DNA of 64,000 nucleotides from Enchytraeus crypticus. Taxonomy: Eukaryota > Annelida > Clitellata > Enchytraeida > Enchytraeidae. Made by a program: the position numbers and the translations under genes. Of the stretch, positions 34,708 through 45,160 are shown in pieces. Below the pieces are notes generated by a model, which saw only the letters and a list, made by a program, of their open reading frames with translations, did no database searches and was not told the DNA's origin. Numbering within the stretch: position 1 is the first letter of the stretch; every line of letters begins with the position of its first letter. Where the stretch lies: assembly GCA_905160935.1 (NCBI GenBank), contig CAJHZI010000489.1:62001-126000 (forward strand), in the 5' to 3' direction.

Positions 34708-36647
34708 GTGCGCTGCCCATAGTGTTCATAAAGGTAAATTAGAGCGGCGAAGCTGTAGACGGTCCTATATATGCATATTTGTATATATTCATATATCTCT
34801 CTTAGTGCACTGCTTACTGACAGGTCCATGGTACATAACGCCTCCACTCTTCTCTGTCTTCCGCCTTCCTCTTCACTTCCACATATGAGTGGGTCTTTAA
34901 ATCATCTAACATACCTAATCTCGGCCTGTCCCTGCCTCCCTCTTTTTCCTTCCAATCTACCTTCTATGACCTCTTTTAATAGACCTTCCCCCCTTAGAAT
35001 GTGTCCTATCCATCTCTTCTTCCTATTTCTTAATGCATTTATCAACTGTCTATCTGTGCCAACTCTCTCCAGGACTTCCTCATTTGTAACCTTTTGGGTC
35101 CAGCTAATCCTCTCCATTCTTCTTCAAATCCACATTTCCAATGCCTCCAGTTTCCTAATATCTTCCTTCCTTAAGGTCCATGTTTCACACAAATACAATA
35201 GCGTGGTCCAAGCCAAAGTTTTCACTATCTTTATCTTTGTGTCTTTCTTAGACTTTTTGTTAATAGTTCTTTTCTACTACCAAAGGTAGTAGAAAAGAAC
35301 TATAAGAGCTTGTGCAATCCTACTGCATATTTCCGTCTCACATTTCCCGTCATCGGCTATAGTATGACCCAAATATTTGCAACTCCTTACCTGTTACAAT
35401 TTCGTACCATTTATTGCGATATTAACTTCACCTTTATTATTGAACACTCTCATTAGCTTGGTCGTTTTTATATTTATCTTCGTGCCATATCTTAGGGCCG
35501 TATCATTCAGCCTATCCATTATCTTCTGCAATCCAATCTCGCTGCCCGCTACCATTCCTTGGTTATCTGCAAATTGTACATCTTGTAACAAATTCCCTCC
35601 TACTTTTATTCCTTCTGCCAAGTCTTCCATGGCTTCACCCATCATTGCCTCAGCGTAAATGTTAAACAGCAGCGGCGAAATGCTACAACCTTGTCTTACT
35701 CCACGTCCTCTTTCACCTTCTTCTAAGTATTCTTGTTGGATTTTGATTACTGCTTTTTGATTCATGTACAAGTTCAAAATTAGGCTTTTCTCTCTCCTGT
35801 CAATTCCTATTAATTCTCTTTAGGATATTCATCATCGTTATCCAATCAATCCTGTCAAAGCCTTCTCGAAATCTGCAAAGCATACCAAAACGTCATTTCC
35901 ATATTTCCATATATGTATAGGCATATATATATATATATAATTATAGATATATATTATATATATAGATTATATATATATATTTACATATATATATATATAG
36001 ATATATATATATAACATAAAATAACAACAAAAATAAACTATGTTATTACTTCATAATTACACCGCTGTCCCAAAAATCTCTGAAAGTGACTTAGCATTTA
36101 ACATTAGAAATCTTCAAGGCTTTAAGCTCACACCTGGTTTGCTGACCTGAATGACCTTCATGGTGGTTGCCCTATCGTCATCAGTATCATCCCAGTCCTC
36201 GTCAGATCCTTCGGAGCTGTCGTCTCCGATCTTTCTGATCCAGTTACGGATGTGGGACTGGTCCGGCAGTTGTCGACCCGTGATGTTCGGGGGAGATATC
36301 ATGTGTAGTTTTCTCAGTATGTCCGCCTTGATCGACTCCAGTCTGTAGCTTCTCTTCGCACTGCGATCTATCACGGATGTTCCGTTGCAAAGACTGCAGT
36401 TGTATTGAATGGGATCTCCCGGACTCGACTCCGGATAGTTCACCTCGTGATACCTGGAGGTCCCGCCACCCCTTCCGGTTCTCAATGCTCCCCGGTCGAC
36501 GCGGGACTCGGAGTTTGTATCCGGAGATCCGTGAGACCTTGAACTGTCGTAGTTCTGATGCCAGGATGCTGCGGATTTGCAATTGATTGAATAGACTAAA
36601 ATGAGAGCCAGCGAGACTGGTAAAATATTCCAGAGTTTGAAAGACAT
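30749..36647 (-). CDS. GDF11/MSTN: GDF8/GDF11 (myostatin-type) TGF-beta ligand
   Basis: Secreted growth-factor precursor, 432 aa, from three exons: 36134-36647, 32816-33213, 30749-31135 (514, 398 and 387 nt; intron phases 1 and 0). Residues 1-28 are a signal peptide (LPVSLALILVYS core). A Ser/Gly/Arg-rich stretch follows. The propeptide has CSLCNGTS, RLESIKADILRKLHMISPPNI and the acidic DDSSEGSDEDWDD, equivalent to DDSSDGSLEDDD in myostatin. The furin site RYRR ends at residue 323 and the mature chain is 109 aa, the same length as human myostatin. The nine cysteines of the family are all visible: NCHEK, RCCRYPL, YFCSGEC, LCCSP and DRCGCS, with WDWIIVPKRY between. The known role is a latent dimeric ligand acting on activin-type receptors; the tissue role here is unknown. 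All three exons look intact. Confidence 0.95.
31160..31805. repeat. 24-bp minisatellite in GDF8/11 intron 2
   Basis: About 26 copies of a 24-bp unit containing TGATCAATCTCTGTGGTCAT. Because 24 is divisible by three and the unit lacks stops in several frames, both strands show spurious ORFs of 84-102 codons. The array ends about 25 bp from the exon 3 acceptor. Confidence 0.97.
32045..32290 (-). mobile_element. LINE family F, 3' fragment
   Basis: (CATCAT)n then CAGTTCCTTGAGTTCTGTAC, GGCGGCAACATTCCTCCATT, matching 27290-27490. It breaks off at a near-perfect inverted repeat at 32273-32332. Intron 2 of GDF8/11. Confidence 0.75.
32273..32332. repeat. Fold-back palindrome, 28-bp arms
   Basis: Left arm 32273-32300, spacer AATA, right arm 32305-32332; one mismatch. 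The left arm begins where the LINE F match ends. Confidence 0.9.
32640..32796. repeat. 10-bp repeat (ACCATACTTA)n
   Basis: About 15 imperfect units, ending roughly 15 bp from the GDF8/11 exon 2 donor site. Confidence 0.9.
32816..33213 (-). CDS. GDF11/MSTN: GDF8/11 exon 2: propeptide body
   Basis: Starts after TTTCAG and ends before GTAAGT. It encodes the latency-associated region: NKIVDNSIRDSVCYFAFPMS, VVRLNVGIYVRE-type beta segment (IVRLNVGIYVRE), LLLLYLLKQDG and LSPSEIQNWLANPDSNYGL, corresponding to the [20 protein letters not shown] part of myostatin. Confidence 0.92.
33214..33780. other. GDF8/11 intron 1, no feature seen
   Basis: AT-rich; short TTTGTAATT/TGCAATT repeats around 33700-33775. 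Confidence 0.45.
33783..34020 (+). mobile_element. LINE family E, 3' fragment, plus strand
   Basis: Reads LLKEVIEGRMEGSRGRGMSR and LGMLGELKIQSFVDMKRK. This is the C-terminal tail of LINE E, ending in GAGAGA. One of few plus-strand LINE copies here. Confidence 0.8.
34025..34640. other. GDF8/11 intron 1, no feature seen
   Basis: AT-rich, one near-TAGGCCTA word, nothing else recognised. Confidence 0.45.
34651..34704. repeat. (TC)n microsatellite = LINE E tail
   Basis: Followed by TTAGTGCGCTGCCCATAG, the 3' terminus of family E on the minus strand. The simple repeat is therefore the (GA)n tail of a very short E copy. Confidence 0.8.
34795..35890 (-). mobile_element. LINE family E, 3' part with RT fragments
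   Basis: Coding order: RT pieces GVRQGCSISPLLFNIYAEAM and VQFADNQGM (35394-35777), then RISWTQKVTNEEVLERVGTD and NRKKRWIGHILRGEGLLKEV (34902-35117). Several frame breaks. It is interrupted by a perfect 19-bp fold-back at 35263-35303. Lies in GDF8/11 intron 1, sense. Confidence 0.88.
35263..35303. repeat. Perfect fold-back palindrome, 19-bp arms
   Basis: Arms 35263-35281 and 35285-35303 with loop AAA. The related copy at 48060-48110 lacks the second arm, so the fold-back arose inside this LINE E copy. Confidence 0.92.
35918..36013. repeat. Interrupted (TA)n block
   Basis: TA runs broken by ATTATAGATA motifs, at the truncated 5' end of the LINE E copy. Confidence 0.9.
36134..36647 (-). CDS. 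GDF11/MSTN: GDF8/11 exon 1: signal peptide and N-terminal propeptide
   Basis: 171 codons plus one base, donor GTGTGA after AAACCAG. About 140 nt longer than I recall for the human MSTN first coding exon; the excess is low-complexity Ser/Arg/Gly sequence between signal peptide and the CSLCNGTS block. Confidence 0.92.
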
Positions 36648-38970
36648 TATCCGAATTTAGGCCTATTTATTGATTTAGAACACTTAATTTATAGAATACA
36701 GTTGTGAGAGCATTTTTAGTTAAATACCGTTAGGTTTCAGTTGCAAGCGCAATGAATGAAATATTCTGTCGTCACAAATTATCTACAAGTAACAGTTTAA
36801 TAAAGTTTCCTTTATTTTATAGTACGTAAATTCCATATTAATACAAAATTATAAACAAAACTTAGTAATTATCCACTGGCATTAAGAGCACCTACAACGT
36901 AAAATTCCACCCCTTCAAAGAGTCTATATAGACTGACATTATGACTCCAAATGGTTTTTTTAAGTCGGCTGACAGCTTAGTCGGCTCAATAATATTACCA
37001 GTTTTAATCTCATTGAAATTAGCCTGTCATTAAACTTACAAAGGATAGGAGATTAAGTGTACTGTCAAATGTACTATCCAGATAAATATTTATACTTAGA
37101 ACAGGCATTGACACTTACTAAAGAATAATATACATTTAGATCAACAAATTGATCACACCATAAGAGCTATGCGAAACGTTTAACTCTAGAAAAACGTGAC
37201 CTATAAATTAGTAAATCATATATATATGCATTTCTTAACATAAATGTATCACTTTCATATAATTACAGAACCAAACAAATAAATTTACAATCATGACGAA
37301 TTTACAATCGAACAATCATGACGAATACTGAATCTACCGCAATACTATGTTCGGTCTTTTAAGTTAAACTTCTTGTAGATGTAATTCAACACGCTCATGT
37401 ACATAAGCACAAAATGGTCACCAGACTCAGTATGTTAGATTCTCTGCTCTCTGTTGTTTAAAGCTGTTTGACATAATTACTCTAAGCAGATGCTAACGAC
37501 TTTGGACTGACATTCTCGACGTAACGTTGCCGTTCATAGGTCGCTAAACATCCTACAGTCTGCCGCGAATGTTTAATGTTTGAAAGGGCTTTATTCTACA
37601 GGCTTTCCTGAACCTCGATATTCTTTGCAATATTTATACTTTGGTAAGCGAATAAATAGGCAAATATCGAATAAATTATTGCTATCAATTGTACTAAGTG
37701 CTGAAAATCAAAGAATATAGTTTAATACGAATAGATAAATTAAGTTTTCTATTTAGACAACGTTGCAGTAAACAAGACAAATATTGACACTGACTGATTG
37801 GTTGATGCTCTACTGTGCATCAGTTGATTCAGTTTCTCTACATAAGCTCTTTCAGTATCTGTGCTTTTCTCTACTTAAGCTCATTAATACCCGTAGTTAC
37901 TAACTAGCCAAGATCCGCAGATAACTTACACCACTGATTATAGACAATCCGCGAATCATAAAAATCAGTATTCACTAGCTATGCTGCGTGGTTATAAATT
38001 TCAAGACCACCCGCCAAAAATTCTAGCGTTCAGCTAATAACAGTGTTCTCCTTCAGGCCAATCAGCCTACTTCGTAAACAAAACGCCCTAATCCGTGGAT
38101 AAAGTTACACCGCGATGTAAACCTCCGAAAACAGAGGCTTAGCTACGCCTTACTTTAAACCACGATGTAAAGCTTACAGAATTCCAAATTGTGACAAATC
38201 TTTTGTTTACTCCACTGTTGAGGTTTAAACCGTGTATTATCTCACTAGTAAAAACGGTCATTAGTATATGTGCCATTCTCATTGTTTATGATCGAATCAG
38301 CTAGATAAGACTTCGCCGCTTAAGACGTTCCTAATATTGAACTTTGAACTGCGCTGTAATGGAGTTAGCAGCGCTGTAATGGAGTTAGCAATAGTCAAGT
38401 CTAGCTTGCTCCTCTACTGACTCTCAATAAGCAAGGAGTTGGAATTTTGTTACTAATTATTTGAATAGAAAAAAAGAGTATTACACTATATCAGGTTAGC
38501 AAAAACGATATCGATAGTCCTATAATAGCTGTGTGTATGTGGAAATGACGAGATCAAATCCAGTTAGCGACACAATCCCTCGCTTTCTCTCTCATGTTTT
38601 TTGCCAAGATGTAGGTCTAAGGTAAATATTCCTATTCAAATTCAATTTTCACACTCCGTAAAGAGCACTCCATTAATTATAGAGTTAGTCCCTTCTCAAA
38701 AGGCAACATATTATACCCACTCCTTAATATAGCCTTGTTTTCGCGTTGGCCTAGAAATAACAGGAGCAATTGTGAGTATTAAGTGTATAAAACTGACGTT
38801 GGTAAAAAAACATTTTGAAGATCCTAAATGTAGTTTCAAGGGATATATTAAGCCATGGGCCTTTTCGATGATCGAGTGGTATTTTAAATGTTTAAAACAA
38901 TGCCAAGGTCATAATTCTTTAGGAGAAAAGTGACAAAAATTTGAACTTCAAAATACTTTGTCTTGTATCG
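36648..38970. other. Upstream of GDF8/11; no gene seen
   Basis: Should hold the GDF8/11 promoter and 5' UTR, but no element can be placed. A 20-bp word GCGCTGTAATGGAGTTAGCA is tandemly duplicated at about 38351-38390. Confidence 0.5.
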
Positions 38971-39032
38971 CATCATCATCATCATCGTCATCGTCGTCGC
39001 CAGCGTCATCGTCATCGTCATTGTAATCGTCG

Positions 39033-39070
<38 letters not shown>

Positions 39071-39185
39071 TTCCCTTGAAGCACAGTTTAGCTAAGGTCA
39101 GGATTATAAAACTCTAAAACTCTATAAATTTTAGGAGCCTAGGCGCTCACCACCCGAATGCCCTTTCTGACGTTGGTTTGCATCT
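38971..39185 (-). mobile_element. LINE family C 3' fragment with long (ATG)n tail
   Basis: 38971-39071 is (CAT/CGT)n. It runs directly into CTTCCCTTGAAGCACAGTTTAGC, then CGCTCACCACCCGAATGCCC and GACGTTGGTTTGCATC. The microsatellite is the LINE tail. The minus frame made of Met/Thr codons is spurious. Confidence 0.8.
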
Positions 39186-39189
39186 TAAT

Positions 39190-40200
39190 CATTCTAGTCA
39201 AATGATAAATAAATGTAAAGTCATGCATTCCTTCTTGAAGTAGTTCCAGGAATAAAATTTAATGAATAATAAAACGACCATTACAGTTAAGGTTAAAATA
39301 TATATCTTCACCAATAATAAGATCAAGGCTACAACAATAGTAGTAAACACAGTTTTTCTTATGTCTTGTAAATGAATCAGTTGAGTGCTTAAAGCCTAAA
39401 GTTTAAAATTTAGCTGTGTGCTTGAAGCAATTATAAGCGATTTGGGCAAAAAAATTAAAATATACAAGTAACGGTGAGGAAAGCGTGGTGCCAAGAGCCT
39501 ACCTCGATTTACATCTGAAGTTAAATATCAGAAACGACAACCATGGTTTCGAATAATATACAAAATATTAAAGAAAGTAAACAAATATTAACCAATTCAC
39601 ACAAAATATTGAGAATTGATGAAAACAAATTCATATTATTTCTGTACAGTTTATTTAGAAAAATAGTTAGGCCTGTTTGCTTTATCTATACTTTCGATCA
39701 ACCAACTGTTACTCACCGTTTGGCTTGCAATGACTTGATTAAAGCAGTAATTAAACGGTAGAAAGTAAAAATAGAATGTTCTAAGAGAACTAAAAAGGAA
39801 CATTTGTTTCGATACACCTACATATTTGTGAATGTTTTTTTATGCTTTCCGCATGTTTTAAGTGCTATTATGATCTTATATGTGGTGATAAATGTAAATA
39901 AATAAACCTACACAATTTCCAAAGGTAGGTGAAAACACATGTTGAAAAATTAAAATCCGCAATAAAACTATTCAAGTTTCTTAACATTTATTAGAATAGT
40001 TTGATCCCAAAACTAATTCAATCCAAATCTGTTAGCATTAACCTATTCCTAATTCTATACTAATCCATATCTATCCTAAACTTAAATCATACAAGTTGGC
40101 TTGAAACATAACGATGTCATTTTCCCAACCAGAATAGAAAATGAAAAATACAAAGTAACTGACAGAAGTAAATTTTGCTTACTCTTAACCCAATACACTA
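39190..40200. other. Intergenic, no gene supported
   Basis: ORFs of 72 and 91 codons (39543-39761, 40101-40376, plus strand) lack recognisable motifs. The second may overlap the start of a decayed LINE. Confidence 0.45.
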
Positions 40201-40229
40201 TTTTACAATTTTTTTGGTCAACGGTTCAT

Positions 40230-40690
40230 CAAGCCTTCAGTGCCTTACACAAACTATCACCTAGACTTATATTACTACAGGACAACAATATTTCGGCCAT
40301 ATTAATCCACACATATACAACAAAGCTTAGAAATGCGCAATTCTTCAGAAAGACGCAATTCCAACTAACCCAATAGACGATCTAAACTAATTTGTGATTT
40401 TACAAATCAATGATGCATAAATATGTCGTTACGCACTCCTATCTGCTGATGTTGGGATGCTTCACGTGCCACGATCTTGAATGATGGTCGGTACCAAGGG
40501 ATTAGTTGCTTTTGGGCCAAATGCTAGGAGCAATCTACCAACTAGTCTAGACAGTCAGATCTATCTCTTCTGAGCTTTCAGAGGAAGCTTAAGATAGTTT
40601 TATTCGATCAAGCATATAATTGACTATGCTAGCGTTAAGGTGGCATTGTGCATAGAACGGCGCTTGTATAAATCTTTATTAATTAATTTT
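40230..40690 (+). mobile_element. Decayed LINE family G 3' fragment, plus strand
   Basis: FGPNARSNLPTSLD, then a FRGSLR-like piece and IERRLYKS match in order the end of the family G copy at 46130-46560 (DTLPASLRQ, FHKKLKSVLL, YRRLYKF). Confidence 0.55.
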
Positions 40691-41335
40691 TTTAAACCGG
40701 GTCTAAAGAAACTGAGATTTGAAGAAAAAAAAAACGACTCGAGCCTTACGTGCTGAATCGCCGCCCCGCTACTCGAAGTCATCTAACGGCTTAACAGAAT
40801 TACTGAATCAGACTGCATTTAACCTTTGAAAAGTCATCTAAAGCCTTTGTAAAAGAAAAGAGGTCTCTCGCTTATCGCCGGTTTGTCTATAATAAGACTG
40901 CCCATGCTATTAGTGAAGTCTACTCCATCGCGAGTCATGGGGCCCATGGTTTATTAATTCACATTCAGCGGATAATGTAATGAATCAAGCCATTGGGTTC
41001 TTCAGTCTTCACAGCCTGGACACTCTGACCTTGCAAGAAACTAGTCTCCAACAGCAGCTCTGCAGTGAATATACTCTTTCGTCGATAAAAGTGACATAAA
41101 ATATGACCGCATTAAAAGCACAACCTAACCCATATACTTAGTGTATGTTAATACTTTAGCCGGGAGAAAGTTTGAATTAGGCTACAAGTTATCATGTCGA
41201 GGTAAAGGTTCAGAGTCAGTGGCGGTACTGGTAGGTTAACACTGCTGTTAACCAACCACTACCATACCAGACGACGAAGACAATATCCATTCTACTTAGA
41301 TTTGATGTTCATACTGCTTCTCACACTATGAAAAA
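40691..41335. other. GC-richer unique stretch, function unknown
   Basis: More GC-rich than its flanks, notably 40730-41050. Plus-strand frames are short (for example VKEKRSLAYRRFVYN). No family recognised. Confidence 0.4.
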
Positions 41336-41339
41336 GGAT

Positions 41340-41610
41340 TATACACTTATTTAATTAACACTGCTGCTCTAAACGATGCAGAGCATTACTTTTGCCTTAA
41401 ACAACGAACAGCATTATTGTTGCTTTAAACAACGAATAGCATTAATGTTGCTATAAACAACGAAGAGCATAACTGTTGCTTTAAGCAAAGAAGAGCATTA
41501 CTGTTGCTTTAAGCAACGAATAGCATTACTGTTGCTTTAAACAATGAGCAGCATTAATGCAGCTCTAAATAATGAAGAATATTAAGCTCCTATAAACAAG
41601 AATACAACCT
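41340..41610. repeat. ~28-bp minisatellite with hairpin units
   Basis: About eight units of GAATAGCATTACTGTTGC plus TTTAAACAAC. Many units contain the self-complementary core GTTGCTTTAAGCAAC. Confidence 0.88.
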
Positions 41611-42145
41611 CTGTTGTGAGCTGCTCAAACAACGAAGAATTGCTATAAATATTGGGGATTAATGCTATTTGATAAATAACAACCGGTAGACCACCGACAG
41701 TGAGAATTAAACAAGTGACCTCAGCTTTCGAAAGCAGTCGAACTATCACTTGATACCACTAAAATTCTTTCAAAGCTCTGATGATAATTTTATTTATGTC
41801 TAAGTTTCGGAGAGTAGTCCCGACGCTATCAAATTCTGCGCTATTTAATTCCATTATATTTATAACAAATTATAATTATTTGTCATCTTATAATATACAA
41901 TCATAGCAAGGTGTTTACATGATTTGGCACAAAAGAAAAATACTTGATCATTCAATACAATTAAGTTCTTAAGTGCATCAATAAAATAAATGTAAAATAA
42001 TTGAAGGACATTTACATCAATATGACACTAGCAAAAGCAAAAGTAAATAAATGGGCATGCGGAACTGACATCAATGAATACAAATACCGAGGCATATTTT
42101 AAAAACACTATGTATTGTAAGCACCTGCAGTTGTTTACAATACAC
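41611..42145. other. No gene seen
   Basis: AT-rich, nothing recognised. Confidence 0.45.
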
Positions 42146-42610
42146 ATCATCATATTTCCTTAAATCCCATTTTAACCAGGGTCGGGATATGAATAGACTT
42201 TATCCAGTCCTCTCTGTCCCACACCATATCATCAGTCAATCCCCTATTTTTCATGCCCTTATAATTACCGCATCCTACGTCAATTGTGGTCTACCTCTCT
42301 CTAGCTTAATATCCAGCTCTTCCCTCCAAACTCTCTTTACTATATCCTCGTCTGCCTTTCTCACAATATGCCCATAACATGCAATCTCGACTTTAGCCAA
42401 CCTATCACCGATCCCTCAACATTCAAATTCATCCTCACATATTCATTTTCCGTTCTGTCCTTCCTAGTTTTTCCACACATTAGACGCAACATTCTCCTTT
42501 CTGCCATATACAAACTCTGTAAATGTTCCCTTTTTAGTGCTCAACATTCCGAACCATACATGTGCATCATTACTGGCCTTACCACAGAACTATTTATTTT
42601 TTTACAGCTG
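42146..42610 (-). mobile_element. LINE family C, longer 3' part with RT C-terminus
   Basis: Minus strand reads LQSLYMAERRMLRLMCGKTR, then RTENEYVR and LDIKLERGRPQLT. This is the C-terminal region of an RTE-type endonuclease/RT protein (ERRMLRWMCGVTR.DR.RNEYVR). It identifies what the shorter family C fragments are. Frame broken. Confidence 0.8.
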
Positions 42611-42784
42611 TTTACAATACGCCAGTATTTAAATATAACTAGGGTTATCTGTTACATCACAAAGCTGAAGACAAATAACTGTCACGCACGATGCTCAGGA
42701 ACAGTAGTGACAAGACTAGTGTAACGATGTCAGTAACATCAGCACAGAGAAAGATTTGTGAGTTTAACTTCCAGAGCTCGGCAG

Positions 42785-43155
42785 CTCCAATATGACGATT
42801 ATGACGACTAAAAGTGGTAGTTCCATTATGACTACTAAGAGAGGGGTAGCTACATTATGACGACTAAAAGTGGCAGCTCCATTATGACTACTAAGAGTGG
42901 CAGCTCTGTTATGACGACTAAGAGTGGCAGCTCCATTATGACTACTAAGAGAGGGGCAGCTACATTATGACGAGTAAGAGTGGCAGCTCCATTATGACGA
43001 CTAAGTGTGGCAGCTCTGTTATGACGAGTAAAAGTGGCAGCTCCATTATGACGACTAAGAGTGGCAGCTCTGCTATGACGACTAAGAGTGGCAGCTCCGT
43101 TATGACGACTAGGAGTGGCAGCTCCATTATGACGACTAGGAGTGGCATATCTCAT
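42785..43155. repeat. 27-bp minisatellite
   Basis: About 13 copies of a 27-bp unit containing GACGACTAAGAGTGGCAGCT, with CCATTATG and CTGTTATG variants. 27 is a multiple of three, so three frames stay open and give spurious ORFs. Confidence 0.95.
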
Positions 43156-43235
43156 TTAAAATGACTATTCCACGGCTCTTTACCGTCACCTCGCATCATC
43201 AGGTCGTACATGACTTCCAATGATCACTTGACCAA

Positions 43236-43335
43236 ACTCCTCCACCTTACTCCGTCTAGTGGTTGCATGATCCTGGAGAATAAACCCCTCCACTTTACTC
43301 CATCAAGTTGTTGTATGATCCTGGAGAATCGGAAG
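43236..43335. repeat. Two-copy ~52-bp tandem duplication
   Basis: Two copies of CTCCACCTTACTCCGTCTAG..GTTGCATGATCCTGGAGAA in direct order. Confidence 0.8.
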
Positions 43336-43499
43336 CTCCAGTCCCTTACCCGTTGAACTCATCCATCTACATTACTCTGGGTCTTCATCAGCCTCTCTTC
43401 TCTACCACACTAAACTTGATTACTATCTCAATATCTCAATACTATAGCTTCAAATTATTATATGACCAAATAATGATAACGTCTGCTCAATATTGAGTT

Positions 43500-44938
43500 T
43501 TTTAACATAATAGCAACTCATATAGCCAAAAGCTGATTGTTATCAGCTTAGTTACATCTATTTTACTAGAGCACAAAATTCAACAGGCGAGCGAAAGTTT
43601 TCTGTATCTCATATAAGATTTTTTGTTTTCACAATGTAAACAACTGTAGAATATAAAAAATTTAAAATAAACTTCCTACAGTTATAATCGCAAGACAGCT
43701 TCAAGTAAACTCTATGACATTATGATAGCGATTACCAGATCAAAAGTTCAGATCAATTTAATTTAGAACTTAATTTATTAAAGTGCAGATAAAGATCTAA
43801 TTAGATAAATTAATTTACTTAATATAACAATAAGCAAATAATACGCGCAATTTCAAAGATCTATAAATACAATATTATACCTGAATTTTCGTATATAGGA
43901 ATAGAGGTGATAAATTACATCATAATATACAAAATCCGTAAAAATTTACTACAACTTGTAATGATGTAAGCATTTAACATAACATATTAAAAGAAATTAA
44001 ATATTATAATTTCAGCAGAGTTATACTTCTGCGATTTATTATTGGAATTGTGCAATCGACGAAGGTTCCACGAGACAAAAAACCATGCCCATTGTCCAGA
44101 AAATTCGATTGCAAATCTATAATATTCTGAAACAAATGGAGTAAAAAAAGTTAATTTAACAGCAACCAACAGCCAATTCTGCACAGACGGTAGGAATATT
44201 TACAACTTCCAGACCCCCTCCTAACAGTTTCTTAACTGCCTCAAATTTAACTTTATGCAGCAGCCAACTCCTACATAGTACACAATACTGTACATGTATT
44301 CTAACAGAGAGCCGATATGGTCCTCATGATTCAGAGTTAAAACTATCCTCGAGTTTCATGCTGCCAATTAGAAACTAGCTCATTCTAACGTCCTTCGCTC
44401 GATGAGTAATTCCTCGGATTTTAAGAACCAATTCTGCATAAAATACTGATTGAGTTAGTGACACAAATGCTAAATATTCTTGCATTAAAAATGTATAATT
44501 AAATATAAAATGGCAGTATTGAATCTATATCGTATAGCTATTATGCCATAATATTACATCATTACACAGCACTCACGTACAAACGGTGAAAATTAAGACA
44601 GCAAGATCATAATTAAACCTATAAATAAATACAATATCAGGCTTTGTACAAAAATTATCAATAGAATACAGACATCAATGAAATACACAGTCTATCATAA
44701 TATCCAACAAAATGTAAGCATAATATCATAATCGATCATACAATAAGAAAATGGTATAAATTTGCAATTAGCATCACTTCATTATCATAATAACATATAT
44801 AGATCTACTTGATAATCATAAAAACACGGCGATTGAGTTGAAGCTAGTCATAATACTGCCATAAAAGTTGCAATACTGTTATAAAATAGTAGGAACATAC
44901 ATCTATAACACATTAGCATGAAAAAATAGGTTATTTAA
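43500..44938. other. 3' flank of the lachesin-like gene, no feature seen
   Basis: AT-rich; the ORF of 65 codons at 43987-44184 has no family match. Confidence 0.45.
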
Positions 44939-44944
44939 TTTATT
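44939..44944 (-). terminator. Candidate poly(A) signal of the lachesin-like gene
   Basis: AATAAA on the minus strand, 70 nt beyond the stop codon. Confidence 0.5.
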
Positions 44945-45014
44945 AAGAGTATCCAAGGTTTATCTCTGATTTTGATTGGTAGTTGTCACTGAATAAGCCA
45001 GCCACATCAGCCAA

Positions 45015-45160
45015 TCACATCATAGCTAAGAAGACTGCGAAGAAGGCCACGTAGAGAATCCTCACAAGTAGTGGCTTCATCATGGCCGCAGACGAATCCA
45101 GCCGTTCATTTCCTGCCACAACACGACCGAGCTTGATAGACGGTTGTGGCTCTCGGGTCT
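45015..45160 (-). CDS. Lac: Lachesin-like exon 8: GPI-type tail
   Basis: Acceptor TGTAG. Encodes ETREPQPSIKLGRVVAGNER, LDSSAAMMKP and a hydrophobic end, stop TGA. Small residues DSSA are the likely GPI attachment region. Confidence 0.85.

Noticed and set aside
39543-40376. Two plus-strand ORFs of 72 and 91 codons as genes
   Set aside because: No motif, AT-driven composition, and the second runs toward a decayed LINE.
42850-43164. ORFs of 62-101 codons with repeated Gly-Ser-Ser or Leu-Pro-Leu-Leu
   Set aside because: 27-bp minisatellite read in three open frames; no start context or family match.
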